A stretch of DNA of 55,548 bases from Zygnema cylindricum. Its lineage: Eukaryota > Streptophyta > Zygnematophyceae > Zygnematales > Zygnemataceae. Below the pieces are notes generated by a model, which was given only the letters and a program-made list of their open reading frames with translations, had not been told where the DNA came from and made no database searches. The position numbers and the translations under genes were made by a program. The stretch covers positions 22,651-78,198 of the forward strand of contig JBBHKE010001201.1 in assembly GCA_037447655.1 (NCBI GenBank), read 5' to 3'. Every line of letters begins with the position of its first letter. Positions within the stretch are counted from its first letter, which is position 1. Below are positions 45,430 to 55,548 of the stretch, in pieces.

Positions 45430-47141
45430 GATAGACTACTTAGTAAGTCAAAACAGGCTATCAAAAAAATCAAGAGAAAAAAATAGGGAATAAAAAGTCA
45501 ATCTTTTGAATTTGGACAAATCGGTAACCAGTTGAGGAAAGGACAATTTTAAGTTACTGCTTTGGAGGTGTAACACGCAAAAAAAATAGAAATATTTACA
45601 CTGGAGTTTCTTGTCTTTCTATGGTTATCACTTTGTTCTTGGTTTTTCTCCATAGCTACTTTTTTTTGTCTTTGGTATGTTTACATGTTTTGTGCTGAAC
45701 TTCTTTTAATAAAGTGGCTCACTTTCCATTCATTCTTGTATTTTGCAGTCTTCGGTGAATGTCAAATAGTGTTTCTATTAGCCATTTACTTGTTACACAA
45801 GTGAAATGTCTTACAACATCTCCTAGTGATTATGAATTTGCACCTTCCGTCTTTCAAGATAAATTTGCACCATTTCTTAGATAGCTTCTTCTCTGCTCAT
45901 TAAACAATATTTGCTACTCTGTACGCTTGTTAACATGCTCTCTTTTTGCCACTAGAACAACCTTTTCTCCAAGCACACATATTTGTAATTTTTCCGTACC
46001 ATCTCTATCGGTGGATTAATAATCCGACTGGTTTGCACAGGATAAAGACGATAGTGGTTGAAGTAATATTTACACTAATAACAAACCACGCTGTTCTTTC
46101 CAAAGACGACCGATGTTCCACCTTCACTACATGGACGACGTAAAAATCCCTGCTTCTTCTTTGTAAATAGAAAGCCTGAATTCTAACACTGGACACCTAA
46201 TTGAGTTACTTGAAGGAACATGGCATTGGAACACTAAACCGAGAAACATGGTTAATTTTATAGAGTTGCTAAATAAGGCATTACCTCCAATCGACAAAAA
46301 GTTCAAACAAACTTAGAGGTTGGCAGAACTACCTCGATAACACAAAACATAACCACTTTTTCTTAAAAATGTTTTACCCTAGCTTAGTTCTGTAACTGTA
46401 TTTTGAGAAAATTCTACAATTACTCACATGCTACACACAAAATGTGTCCAATTTGGATAATATAATCCCCTATCACTCTCGGCACAAGCTCTACAGAAAA
46501 AGTAGAAATAGCTGAGAAACTACTTGCACTGCAAATCTAAAAAATTATAAATATAAAAGTGCCTGAAATTTAGCTAAAGCAAGATTGCCATGGAAGTTGC
46601 CTAACAAGCTAAGAAATGACGAATTTCAAACCTCTTTCTCATCAGACTAATCGTAGCAGAAAACAATTTCAAACCACATCAATCCAATACCACGCCAATT
46701 GAACAACATTCAATCTAGCAGCGGCAGCGCATTCAAGGACAAAAAACAAAAAAGACAACGGAAAAACTAGCGAAAAGGGGACCGAATAAAAAAAGGCAAA
46801 AAAGGAACAGGAATAGATTCATGAAAAACAATTGTCCTTCACTTGTAGTTTTCAAAAAAAATAACCTGTCTAACCAGAGAACACAGGCAACTAGAAGGCG
46901 AATCACCTCTCATCATTAACCAGAAGGTTTACAAGCTCGGTAACTGTGTTGGAAAGAATCCTTGTAAGGTTTTAAACCAGGACACATCATTGGACCAATG
47001 GCAAAATTATAGTTAATGAGACGATCTTTTTCAACCTCCGTCAAAGATAAAAACACTGCACATGAGCTCTTAAGAGCTACATTTTTTGTCCCTTTTAAGA
47101 CATTCTCATTTGTGAGATAAATTGAAAAACGGACGGCAATA
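45430..47141. other. Spacer between convergent TRM1-like and ATP synthase epsilon genes
   Basis: Holds the 3' flanks of both genes. I see no further gene, and the frames in it are short and without a domain. Confidence 0.5.
45708..45713 (+). promoter_or_regulatory. AATAAA polyadenylation signal for the TRM1-like gene
   Basis: A canonical AATAAA lies about 280 bp after the stop codon at 45429, in a T-rich context. It is the best candidate near upstream element for this transcript. Confidence 0.5.
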
Positions 47142-48194
47142 CTATTCCTTTGTACCAGCGCTTGTAAGCTCCCGAACAACTGCAAAAAGATATAACAACA
47201 ATAACAACTGCCTTCTATAAGGTTTTTTGAGAGAAAAAGAGTGGGTAAAAACAAGAATATTGCCGAATCATAACCATGAATTAAAGTGTCTCCAACACAG
47301 ATGTAGTTAGCGATAGGTTTATTGTCATGGACAAGACCAGAAAAATACATCTAACAAAGGAAAAAAATGTCAGTTCCCAAGATAGAACCTAACAGACGAC
47401 AATGGCGTTGACGCAAACATTTGATCAGTAAGAAAAAAAAAATTGAGGAAAAAAATTGCAAAAACAAAACAAAAAAACAGCAGTAAATAACAGCGGTGTA
47501 CGAAAAGTTTTGTTGGCATCCAAAGCCTTCCTCTCCCTCCCCCTCTCCCTCCCCCTCTCCCTCCCCCCTCTCGCTGCCCCTCCCCCTCCCTCTCTCGCTC
47601 CCTCCCCCTCTTCCTCTCCTTCCCCCTCTCCCTCTCTTCCTCTCTCCTTCTCTCCCTCTCTCCCTCTCTCCAACTCTTCCTTCCTCCCTCCCTCCCTCGC
47701 TCCCTCTCTCCCTCTTTCCCGCTATCCCTCACTCCCTCTTTCCTGCTATCCCTCTTCCCATCTTCCCGCTCTCCCCTTGCCCCTCTCCATCAACCTCTCC
47801 CTCTCTCCCTCACTCTCTCTTTCTATCCCTCTATCCCTCCCTCCCTCTCTCCCTCCTTCTCGCCCCCCCTCTCTCTCCACCCCTCTCTCTCTCCAACCCC
47901 CTCTCTCTCCCTCCCTCTCTCCCTCCCTCACCTCCCCACCTCCCTCTCTCCCCCCCCCCCTCCCCTCCCCTCTCCCTCCCTGCCTCACCCTTTCCCTCTC
48001 CCTCCTCTCTCACCTGCTTTCTCTTGCGCTCCTTCGGTCCACTTAGCAATTTTGTAATGTACTTGTTCTCGAGTCGCCACCTGTGTCCTGAAAGGCTCCT
48101 TCAAACAGGCTCGTAAATGGCCCGCGCAGGTGTTCGCATACGACAAATATGTCATTCCCGCCGACCTCCAGAAAGCTACTGCAGTGGAAGACAT
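47142..48194 (-). CDS. Mitochondrial ATP synthase subunit epsilon
   Basis: Small subunit of the F1 central stalk of mitochondrial ATP synthase, which helps couple rotor and catalytic head. Exon 1 (48194-48014) encodes MSSTAVAFWRSAGMTYLSYA then NTCAGHLRACLKEPF and a VHYKIAKWTEG segment, matching plant epsilon subunits almost residue by residue. Exon 2 (47179-47142), after an excellent TTTTTGCAG acceptor, adds VVRELTSAGTKE and a TAG stop. The phase-1 junction (G plus TT) fits, and the total of 72 residues is near the family's usual 70. The 834-bp intron is nearly half polypurine on the sense strand. An in-frame ATG 33 bases upstream (48227) could add 11 residues, but homologs start at MSSTAVAFW. 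Confidence 0.93.
47525..48010. repeat. About 490-bp CT-rich tract in the epsilon-subunit intron
   Basis: Almost pure CCCTCTCT/CTCCCTCC sequence on the plus strand, thus polypurine in the epsilon pre-mRNA. It begins four bases past the donor at 48013. All long frames across it (Ser/Pro/Leu on plus, Arg/Glu/Gly on minus) are composition artefacts. Confidence 0.95.
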
Positions 48195-49926
48195 GGCTGC
48201 TTGTACGGCAGGACTGTCTGGTGACAAACCCTAATTTGATAGGTGAAGGAGCAAACCCTAAATTTCTTTTATTAATGAGTCGCTTTCTGAATTCTGGAAC
48301 GTCTATACTCTATAGACATACGGAATATGTGATGTATGGCAGACAGGAAATATGTGATTCCGAACGTGATTTAGTATGTAGAGTAAATAATGTTAGAGCG
48401 GGTTTTCTTGTACTTTGGACAGCGTTTATCGCTATTAGCGTTAATGTTATTTTTGCCACTTAAAACATCTTTTTTCCGTACATATATGTCGGATAGCAGA
48501 TCCGACGGTTTCGATTAACGGTTTCACAGCTTCCGATTGGCGCTCTTGTGTACGGATAAAAGATGTTTTTAAGTACACCTTGAATCGTTATTAGCGTATA
48601 GAAATTATTAGTGTAAAGAAAAAATTAGCGTCATTCATTCTAATTTAGTTTCTAGAGACGTGGCAGATTATGGTCCACTTCTTTAAACAGTGTAACTTAT
48701 TCTATTTAAGGTAATAATGTCAAAATTTTGGGGTGCCGATGTAGAGTACATAAGGCTAATAACGATTCACGGTGTAGCTTAAAAATTATAAACGCTAATA
48801 GCGATACAGTGATACACGGTGTACTGTACGTTTCTGTTCAGTTGTTTTGGAGCGATTTTGTCCTTTTGGAAATGATGATTATTCCCGGGCAGCTCATCAG
48901 GTCCTACGTGGTACCAATCGCAATCTAACACCTCATTCACTGGCACCACCTGATGGAAGGGTGTTACAAATATTACTGCCAGTAAACGTGTTCGTACGAT
49001 TACTGGGAACGCCTGATGGAAGGTTACCCTTAACAATACTTGAATGCTTTTTACTTAAGTGGTTGATAACAGGCCACGTTTCAAAACATAATATAGAATA
49101 GCTAATTTTAAGAAAGTGTTTACGCTAATAATCCAAAATAGCGATGGGCTGTGTGCTGTACCAACTAATGAGATTCGGCAACTATTATGAGATTCGACGT
49201 ACTTCGATAACATGTCATTAAATCCTGTCCGTTCGTTTGAAAGAAGAAATGAAGAACGTTCTTTGGACGTTATAGTTTTGCAGTTTAAACAACCTTGGCT
49301 TGTTAGAATCTTAAAATTTCAAATCACAGAACTGGATACTGGTGATTCTTGTTTGTTATAGTATTTTAGTAAATTGCGATTGAATGATTCTATCGGTATA
49401 TCCTCCTTAGGGTATGTTCCCATGTGTTAAAGTCAGCACTATTTTTTGTCTTTGTCCTCCAAAACAGAGCTTGCAGCGAGAAAATCTTTTGCCGTACATA
49501 GAAATCGTGAAAACCATAGTACAATTTGCGTCATTGTGAAAGCTGATATGTACTACAGCTTGTCGTCTTTCTCTTTTCGACCCACTGCCACGTCAAAAAA
49601 CGTCCTCTTCAAACTTTATCTGAAAACGACTCACGAGTAACGAATAAGATTGTGCTTTTGCACGTGTTTCCAAATTTCAAAACATTTTTACAAAACGAGA
49701 GTACAAAAAAAATTAATTTTGCGCAAGCTTTTATTGATCTTGTACTTTTGTCGTTTTATATGTACGGTACACGTCAATGTTCCGCACTTTTATGTAAAAC
49801 GTGCGCTGAGACAAAACAAAAAATAAAAAATATCTTTCTGCTTTTTGTTTATTGTCGTCTGTTGTTGTATCTTCTTCACTTTTTGACTTTGATTCTCTAC
49901 CTTTGCTCTCCCTTTTTGCCCCAGTC
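48195..49926. other. Divergent spacer with MITE fragments
   Basis: Separates the epsilon-subunit gene (-) from the TPR gene (+). One MITE copy is recognisable at 48580-48777, and fragments of the same family lie near 48360-48470 and 49105-49165 (GCGATGGGCTGTGTGCTGTA). No other gene is seen. The core promoter elements of either gene could not be placed. Confidence 0.55.
48580..48777 (+). mobile_element. MITE family copy
   Basis: Contains CGTTATTAGCGTATAGAAAT, then GAGACGTGGCAGATTATGGT and CCACTT, and ends GGCTAATAACGATTCACGGT plus GTAG. The terminal repeats are decayed but recognisable. Confidence 0.6.
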
Positions 49927-52900
49927 ATGGAAGTAGTCTCCTATCCTCCAATGGCTCCTTCTAATGTAACTATTTCTCCAGCTATTACAAATAAGTCTAC
50001 TTTTCCAAAGCTAGAGTCTCTACTGGACGAGCAAGCCATGGCCGAAATAGAAACTTCTTCTTCTTGCCGGTCTCATATCGAGTCTTTTGCATTGCAAGTA
50101 AGTATCTCTCTTCTCTCTTCTTCTCTCTTCTTCTCTCTTCTTTTCTTCTTTCTTCTTTCTTTTCTCTTCTCTTCTTCTTTTTCTATTCTTCTCTCTCTTC
50201 TTCTCTCTTCTTCTCTCTTCTTCTCTCTTCTTTTCTTCTTTCTTCTTTCTTTTCTCTTCTCTTCTTCTTTTTCTATTCTTCTTCTCTCTTCTTCTCTCTT
50301 CTTCTCTTCTTTCTTCTTTCTTTTCTCTTCTCTTCTTTTTCTATTCTTCTCTCTCTTCTTCTCTCTTCTTCTCTCTTCTTCTCTCTTCTTCTCTCTTCTT
50401 CTCTTCTTTCTTCTTTCTTTTCTCTTCTCTTCTTCTTTTTCTCTTCTTCTCTCTTCTCTTCTCTCTTCTACTGTTATTTATAATCATTGGAATCTTCTAT
50501 GATAAATTATTATTGTTATTATTATTCCAGTTTTCTATTTCTTCATGTTTTGCCCTTGTCTTCCTATCAGGCCGCCGCCGAAATCTCATATATATATTTT
50601 TTAACTTTTTTGTCTCCTCCATTTTAGCAATTCATGCTGGTCTGTTGTCCGTACATTTTTTTTTTTTGCACCATTGAATGAAAATCCTTTTTTTGTTTCT
50701 TTCGCTATTATTAATGTATCATTCTTCGCATGTATTTATCTGAAAAGGAGTTCAACTCGATTTTGTGAGCTGCACATTTAAAATATGCAAAATCCTGTCA
50801 GATATTCTCTTTTGAGCCCTTTGTACGTGGAATTGGGTGTGAATTGTAAGAAGTGTGGGAATTGTGGCTTGTGAATTGTGTAATTATGTGAACAATTTGT
50901 GTGAATTACGAGTTGTGAATTGTTGGATTGTGTAAATTCTGTGTGTGAATTGTTTAAATAGTTTGTCTGAATTATGAATCATGAACTATTGATTATGAAT
51001 TATGAATAATGGATTATGAATTAGGAATTAGGAATTCGGAATTTAGGAATTTAGGAATTAAGGAATTAAGGAATTCTGGATTCTGGATTCTGGATTCTGA
51101 ATAATGAATTATGAATTATGAATTATGAACCCTGAATTCTGATTTCTGATTTCTGAATTCTGAATGACGAATGACGAATTATGAAATATAAAGTATGAAT
51201 TATGGATTACAAATCATGAATTATTAATTATGAATTTTAAATTGTGGATAGTGGATGACATGTATATTGTGCAAAAACTGTGAATAAGTGAAGTTTATGG
51301 TTGCTTCTGTATTGCTCATATTGATGATGTGTACTACCAAAACTAGTCTTGTCATTGGGTTCCAATTCGTATTTTGTTGAGAAATGTGAAAAAACAAATG
51401 ATATTTTCCCTTCTTAAATGTGAGTAGCAAATGGCGGTGTATCCTTGTGCCTTGACGTACTGCATAAATTGTTTTTTTCCTCTTTTTCTGGCAGGTTTTG
51501 AGTTATGGCCCTAGTGGGAAAGTGGCTTTGAAAGCAGTAGAGGCAGATCCCGAGTGTGTTCTCGCAAACTCTATCGCAGCGAGTTATTTTTTGGCGTGTC
51601 AAAGGGGCAAAAGGAAAGAGCAAGCGTGGTTGTATCTGGACGCCGCAGAGAAGTACTTTGTATGTTTGTATTCAACTTCATTCTGGTTTATTTGTATTCA
51701 ACTATTTATGGTTTTATTTGTTTTCAACTCATTCATGGTTTTATTTTTATTCAACTTCATTTATGGCTTTTTTGTATTCAACTCCGTTTATGATTTACTT
51801 ATTTTTGGTTCATCTTCTATATCTAGCGAATACAGTTTAGTTATGTCCTTAAGTGAAATCAGTTGTCTCAAAGGTCAAAGGACGTGTGTAAAATAGCGGT
51901 TTTTTTATATTTGGGTTTTACTTGTAACCACTTTTTGTTAAGCCAAAGAGATGAGCTGTCATGTTACACTTCTGCCCCAAAACATCTTCCTTTGATAGTA
52001 TCACTGTTGATTGCTACACTCCCCTTTGATATTAGAAATGGCTACACTAAATAATATTTTTGCAACGTGGCGTCTTGTGGGCCGGTTGCTTAATTAGTTT
52101 TGTAATCACTAATTTATGATATCGGGTCAAAAAAACACTTACCTGAAATAAGAGTGATAGACTCTAATGGCGACGGTCTATGTATTAGATTACAAGAATG
52201 TTTAGAATTAATTGGAATTAGTTAGTGTTTTTAATTTAGAGTTGGGTACTTTCTCTTTTCTCCTCTCATTAATGTCATTAACATTGTTTAATGATTTTGG
52301 ATCCTCAAAATGCTCAAATTAGGAATGAACCCCGATAGTCATGAATGTAGTAGCTGAATATACCTCGTTATTAGAGTTAATGGATTATTAATGTTAAAGC
52401 GAATTTAGTATGAAAGAAACTAGTCATGCTTTTCACGTGGCTCATTATGGGCCACTTAATGTGTTATAAGTTATTCATGATTTTTGGTAAAAAAAAAACA
52501 CAATCTCTTCCTGGAATAACAAATGGGCTTTGCAGTGAGTGCCTCAGAGGGCACTTTGAATGCAATTATAGAGACAAATGGTGAAAACAAAACAAAACAA
52601 AAAACAAAAAAAGGATGTTCCTGACGAGATGAAATTGTGAGTGGGGCTTGAGAGCAGAAAAAAGGGACTGAATATGAGCAACTGGTGGCCCGTGCCATAC
52701 TTGCATGGGCAAAAGGCTCCTGGGATGACGTCATTTCTCTCCATAAACAGGTTTTTTGACAAACACCAAAGTACCATCATATTATAGCATCATAATCTGC
52801 CGGTTTTTAGGGTGTTTTAAGGTGTTTTAAGGCTTTTTTCTGGTTTATTCTGCATATAAATGGATGTTATTTCTCTTCTTAAACAGGTTATTTGACCAGC

Positions 52901-54798
52901 ATCCGTGCACACCTTACGTCACTATCAGAGTGAGTGAAATTGTTAGCATTATAAAGTGGATTTAGTATTAATTATATTAAATTATATTTTTGCCACGTGG
53001 CTCATTATGGGCCCCTTAACAAAGTGTTATTAACACCTTATTTATGATTGTGGGTCAAAGAAAAAACACCCGCTCAAGTTAGAATTATTAAATATAATAA
53101 TTATGGGCAGTGTACCATTATAATATAACCAGTTTAAAACACCAAAGTGCTATTATTTTTCACTTTTCTGTTTTTCTCTTTTTTGGTGTTACAATGTAAA
53201 TAACATGTGTTAATTTTTTCTCATCTGCTAGTCAGGAGTAAATGGGTCTTTAAAGGGTGGAGGTCTTGGTATTTAAGGCATATTTTTTCCAGGGGATGTT
53301 TTTCCGGAGACGGAAGTTCTTGATACATTTATAACGGCCTCTTTTTTATTAACTATATTCCTTTATTTCTGCCTCATATCCAATTTGTTGGTTGCTTCTT
53401 ATATGTTTTTCGGGCAGCTATCGAAAAAGTTTCCTCGTGACCTTCTTTCAATAAAGAGAGGACAAACAATTTGCTTCTACTTGGGCCGTCAGGATATTAT
53501 GTTGGAACTTGCTTCAGAGGTAACTTGTTTAATATTTTAACATAAATTGTAATTGTAAATATGTATAGTTTGCTAAATTCACCATTTTTTGTACTTTGAA
53601 TGAATAATTTTTTTTTCCGCTTTTTTCCTATCAATTGCTCTTCGGAAATTGTTTCTCCTCAGACGAATGAGTGAAATGTGATGCTATTTGATTCTGCAAT
53701 TATTATATTTTTCAGTTGAAAAGGACTCAGAAGGTTTTCTTTTGTTTTCTTTTGCAATTTGATTCTGCAATCATATACATCACAGTTATTGCAGTTAAAA
53801 AAGACACGGAGCGTTTTTTTTATTGTTTCTTTTGCAATTGATCCTATCATCTATGCGGTTTAAAAAAGACTCAGAAAGCATTTTTTCTTTTCTTTTCTTT
53901 TCTTGTCTTTTCTTTTGTTTCTAGTACCCATTTTGATTTATCTTTTTTTGTTAGTTGTCTGATGTCTTTTTCAAAATTTAGTGCCAGGGAGGGAGGGAGG
54001 AAGAGAGAGGACAGAGATGGTTAATAAAAGTAAGAGACAGGGAGGGAGGGAGGGAGAAGGTGAGAGAGACGTGTGCTTTTTTAACATTCAGAAACAGGGA
54101 GTGAGGAAAAAGAAGAGAGGACATAGGTATTTTTTTTTTTAATTCAGAGAAGGGAGGGAGGAAGAAATAGAGAGGATAGGTGTTGATAGGTGTTTTTTTG
54201 AATTCAGAGGGAGGGAAGGAGGGAGAAAGAAAAAGAGAGGACGCAGGTGTTTTTTTTTTTTACATTCAGAGACAGGCAGGGTGGGAGAAAGAGGAATCGC
54301 AGAGATGCTTTTTTTTGAATTCAGAGTGTTTGGGCGAAGAGAGGACGTGTTTTTTCAAATTCAGTGAGAGGGAGAGAGGGAGAAAGTGGGAAGACGGCCA
54401 GCGAGAAGGAGAGAGGATTAAGCGAGAGGACAGAGATGCTTTTTTACATTCAGAGAGAGGGAGAGAGGGAGAACGAGAGAAGACAGAGGTGTTTATTATA
54501 ACTCAAAGAGAGGGACGGAGGCAGAAAGAGAGAGAGAGCAGAGGCGCTTGTTTTTTGTCTCCTGCTTTACGGAGGCGTTCTTTTTTATGATTTTATAGAG
54601 GTTTGATATTTGGAAAATGCTGGTTATACCTTTCCTTTTCTCTGATTGATCCAGGTTCTTCCTTTCAACAGGGACCGTCCCTATCTACAGGGCCTCCTCG
54701 CTTTTGCGTTACTGGAAGAAAATCGCATGGAAAAGGCGGAAATGGCTGCAAGGGAAGGCCTTAGAATTTTACCTTCGGATGTTTGGGCTCAACATGCG
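49927..54798 (+). CDS. TTC38-like tetratricopeptide repeat protein, 3' end outside window
   Basis: Exons so far: 49927-50097, 51495-51659, 52658-52750, 53418-53519, 54655-54798, all with phase-0 borders, 192 residues visible. The peptide runs LEADPECVLANSIAA-type helix (VEADPECVLANSIAA here), YEQLVARAILAWAKGSWDDV, LSKKFPRDLLSIKRGQTICF with YLGRQDIM, and LQGLLAFALLEENRMEKAEM then AAREGLRILPSDVWAQHA. This follows TTC38 and its plant TPR relatives step for step. The biochemical role is not established, and the TPR-like helix pairs suggest protein binding. ATG 49927 is the only ATG in the frame before the first helix. The introns are crowded with tandem repeats and MITEs. Confidence 0.9.
50100..50470. 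repeat. TTC/TCT higher-order repeat in intron 1 of the TPR gene
   Basis: Begins at the donor of exon 49927-50097. Runs of TTCTCTC are grouped into larger blocks, each ending TTTTTCTATTCTTC, repeated about three to four times at roughly 90-115 bp. Frames across it are Ser/Leu/Phe artefacts. Confidence 0.9.
50820..51245. repeat. GAATTATG-type degenerate repeat
   Basis: Short units GTGTGAATTG (left), GGAATTAG and GATTCTG (middle) and GAATTATGAATTATGAA (right) follow one another. Their variation looks like slippage from a common 7-8 bp unit. It lies in intron 1 of the TPR gene. Confidence 0.85.
51660..51800 (+). repeat. About 29-bp tandem repeat directly after a donor
   Basis: Five units of TTTGTATTCAACTTCATTNA plus TGGTTTTA begin within ten bases of the donor of exon 51495-51659. 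Several units keep the GTAT of the donor. Confidence 0.8.
52030..52500 (+). mobile_element. Two MITE family copies, decayed
   Basis: Copies at about 52030-52195 (GCTACACTAAATAATATTTT, AACGTGGCGTCTTGTGGGCC, ATGATATCGGGTCAAA) and 52365-52495 (TTCACGTGGCTCATTATGGG, CCACTTAA, CATGATTTTTGG). Both lie in intron 2 of the TPR gene. Confidence 0.65.
52865..52905 (+). repeat. Copy of the exon 52658-52750 end and donor
   Basis: The exon end GATGACGTCATTTCTCTCCA, TAAACAG and donor GTTTTTTGACAAACACC recurs about 140 bp downstream as GATGTTATTTCTCTTCTTAA, ACAG, GTTATTTGACCAGCATCC. Confidence 0.85.
52912..53115 (+). mobile_element. MITE family copy
   Basis: Core GCCACGTGGCTCATTATGGG, CCCCTTAACAAAGTGTTATTA and TTTATGATTGTGGGTCAAAG. 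Right end ATTATGGGCAGTGTA matches the family terminal repeat; the left end is degraded. It lies in intron 3 of the TPR gene. Confidence 0.75.
53675..53905 (+). repeat. About 80-bp tandem repeat, three units
   Basis: Units run TTTGATTCTGCAAT, then CAGTTRAAAARGACWCRGAR and a T-rich TTCTTTTG end, at about 53683, 53757 and 53835. They lie in intron 4 of the TPR gene. Confidence 0.8.
53985..54560 (+). repeat. About 60-bp GA-rich minisatellite
   Basis: Nine or so units follow the plan TTTTTTNAATTCAGAGAGAG, then GGAGGGAGAAAG and GAGAGGACRNAGGTG. A 136-residue frame at 54180-54590 (repeated FFLNSE, EKEE and ERERGR) is its translation, lies wholly in an intron, and is not a gene. Confidence 0.88.
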
Positions 54799-54842
54799 GT
54801 AAGTACATTGCCGGTACATCGTAGGTACATCGCTAGTACAAC
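54799..54842 (+). repeat. 11-bp tandem repeat at a donor
   Basis: Immediately after the donor of exon 54655-54798, GTACATTGCCG, GTACATCGTAG, GTACATCGCTA and GTACAAC follow one another. They end at the left border of a MITE copy. Confidence 0.85.
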
Positions 54843-55021
54843 TACACCGCCCATTATTATTAGAGTTAATAACACTAATTTGGTCGCGACTTTAACAACA
54901 CTATTTAAGAACGTGGGCTACAATCTGCCACGTCTCCTTGTACTAAATTTGTATTTTTGATTCTAATTTCGCATTTTTAGTAATGAATCCTTCACGCTAG
55001 TAACGATGGGCGGTGTTCTAG
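54842..55021 (-). mobile_element. MITE family copy, opposite orientation
   Basis: 180 bp with ends CTACACCGCCCATTATTATT and GTAACGATGGGCGGTGTTCTAG, inverted apart from a small insertion. The interior has CCACGTCTCC in reverse relative to the other copies. Confidence 0.8.
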
Positions 55022-55039
55022 TCATGTATTAGTGTGGAC

Positions 55040-55205
55040 ATTTTTGTAGAATAAATTACAGTATTAGTGTTAACACTTTTTTAGAAAAAGCTACACTGAG
55101 TTGTATTCGGTCATGTGGCTCATTATGGGTCACTTAACTGTGGCTCATTATGGGTCACTTAACTGACTAATGTTATCAACACTAAATTGAGTCTTTGGGT
55201 CAAAG
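55040..55205 (+). mobile_element. MITE family fragment with internal 25-bp duplication
   Basis: Family core with TGTGGCTCATTATGGGTCAC plus TTAAC present twice in perfect tandem (55114-55138 and 55139-55163), then CTAATGTTATCAACACTAAA and a TTGGGTCAAAG end. Confidence 0.75.
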
Positions 55206-55274
55206 GAAGGTTATTTCAGCTTTGCTTTGGGTTATGTTTACTTTTCCTTTCCGTTCTTTTCCCTTCCTCTCTTC

Positions 55275-55390
55275 CCTTAGAGAGAGAGCGTGACAATATG
55301 GAGGTGGATAGAGGGAGAGGGAGAGTGGGAGAAAGGGAGAGACAGGAGAGAGAGAGAGAGAGGGAGACAGAGGGAGAAAAAGAGAGAGAG

Positions 55391-55456
<66 letters not shown>

Positions 55457-55469
55457 AAAAGAGAGAGAG

Positions 55470-55505
<36 letters not shown>
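55275..55505. repeat. (GA)n-rich tract at window edge
   Basis: About 230 bp of GAGAGAGAG with GGGAGA and GCGAGA interruptions close to the right border. Frames across it are Arg/Glu artefacts. Confidence 0.95.
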
Positions 55506-55508
<3 letters not shown>

Positions 55509-55548
55509 ACTTTTGTTTTTGAAGGTGAAGGTTTTTTTTTTGTGTTTT

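Noticed and set aside
46916-47350. A 144-residue minus-strand frame near the ATP synthase epsilon gene
   Set aside because: The acceptor at 47180 serves epsilon exon 2 in another frame (VVRELTSAGTKE), which matches the family and phase. The long frame overlaps it by chance and resembles nothing.
47456-48116. Ser/Pro/Leu-rich plus-strand frames of about 200 residues
   Set aside because: Pure CT tract inside the epsilon intron. Several frames are open at once, which shows a composition effect.
49852-50502. A 216-residue frame continuing through the TPR gene's first exon
   Set aside because: Only 49927-50097 is coding. The rest is the TTC repeat of intron 1, and a GTAAGT donor lies at 50098.
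50820-51245. CRISPR-like array of short repeats
   Set aside because: The units are contiguous, degenerate 7-8-mers without unique spacers, in an intron of a eukaryotic gene.
54180-54590. A 136-residue Lys/Glu/Arg-rich frame
   Set aside because: It lies in an intron between two well-supported TPR exons and is the translation of a GA minisatellite.

Overview
The window looks like nuclear DNA from a streptophyte, either a land plant or a close charophyte alga. The coding genes are plant-type and intron-rich: an EDM2-like chromatin protein, the thylakoid insertase ALB3, a TRM1-like tRNA methyltransferase, the mitochondrial ATP synthase epsilon subunit and a TTC38-type TPR protein. Introns are T-rich with ordinary GT-AG borders. 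I cannot name the species. Both window ends are pure (CT)n or (GA)n, and polypurine/polypyrimidine tracts occur throughout. I did no computation. Exon borders were read by eye from splice signals, reading phase and family resemblance.

Layout. 1-8490 is gene-poor. It holds pyrimidine-rich sequence, a composite repeat with tRNA-like segments and a possible primer-binding site, a decayed T-rich repeat array, a broken hAT transposase and a tRNA-derived SINE. 8529-25192 (+) is an EDM2-like gene of at least 23 exons, with a methyl-CpG-binding (MBD) domain in frame ahead of the EDM2 body. 25193-28509 is intergenic and contains a 1.35 kb minisatellite with a 10-bp period. 28510-37546 (-) is ALB3, 11 exons, about 516 residues. 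39349-45429 (+) is a TRM1-like gene transcribed divergently from ALB3, with an apparent one-base frameshift in exon 1. 47142-48194 (-) is the ATP synthase epsilon subunit, two exons, 72 residues. 49927 to the right edge (+) is a TTC38-like TPR protein, incomplete at its 3' end.

The genes form no pathway. They are a chromatin regulator, two organelle proteins, a tRNA modifier and a TPR protein. From about 33 kb rightward, introns and spacers carry copies of one short inverted-repeat element (MITE-like). Many introns also contain small local duplications beside splice sites. In three genes the end of an exon together with its 5' splice site has been copied into the following intron. The observations I rate highest are the MBD-EDM2 architecture and these splice-site duplications.
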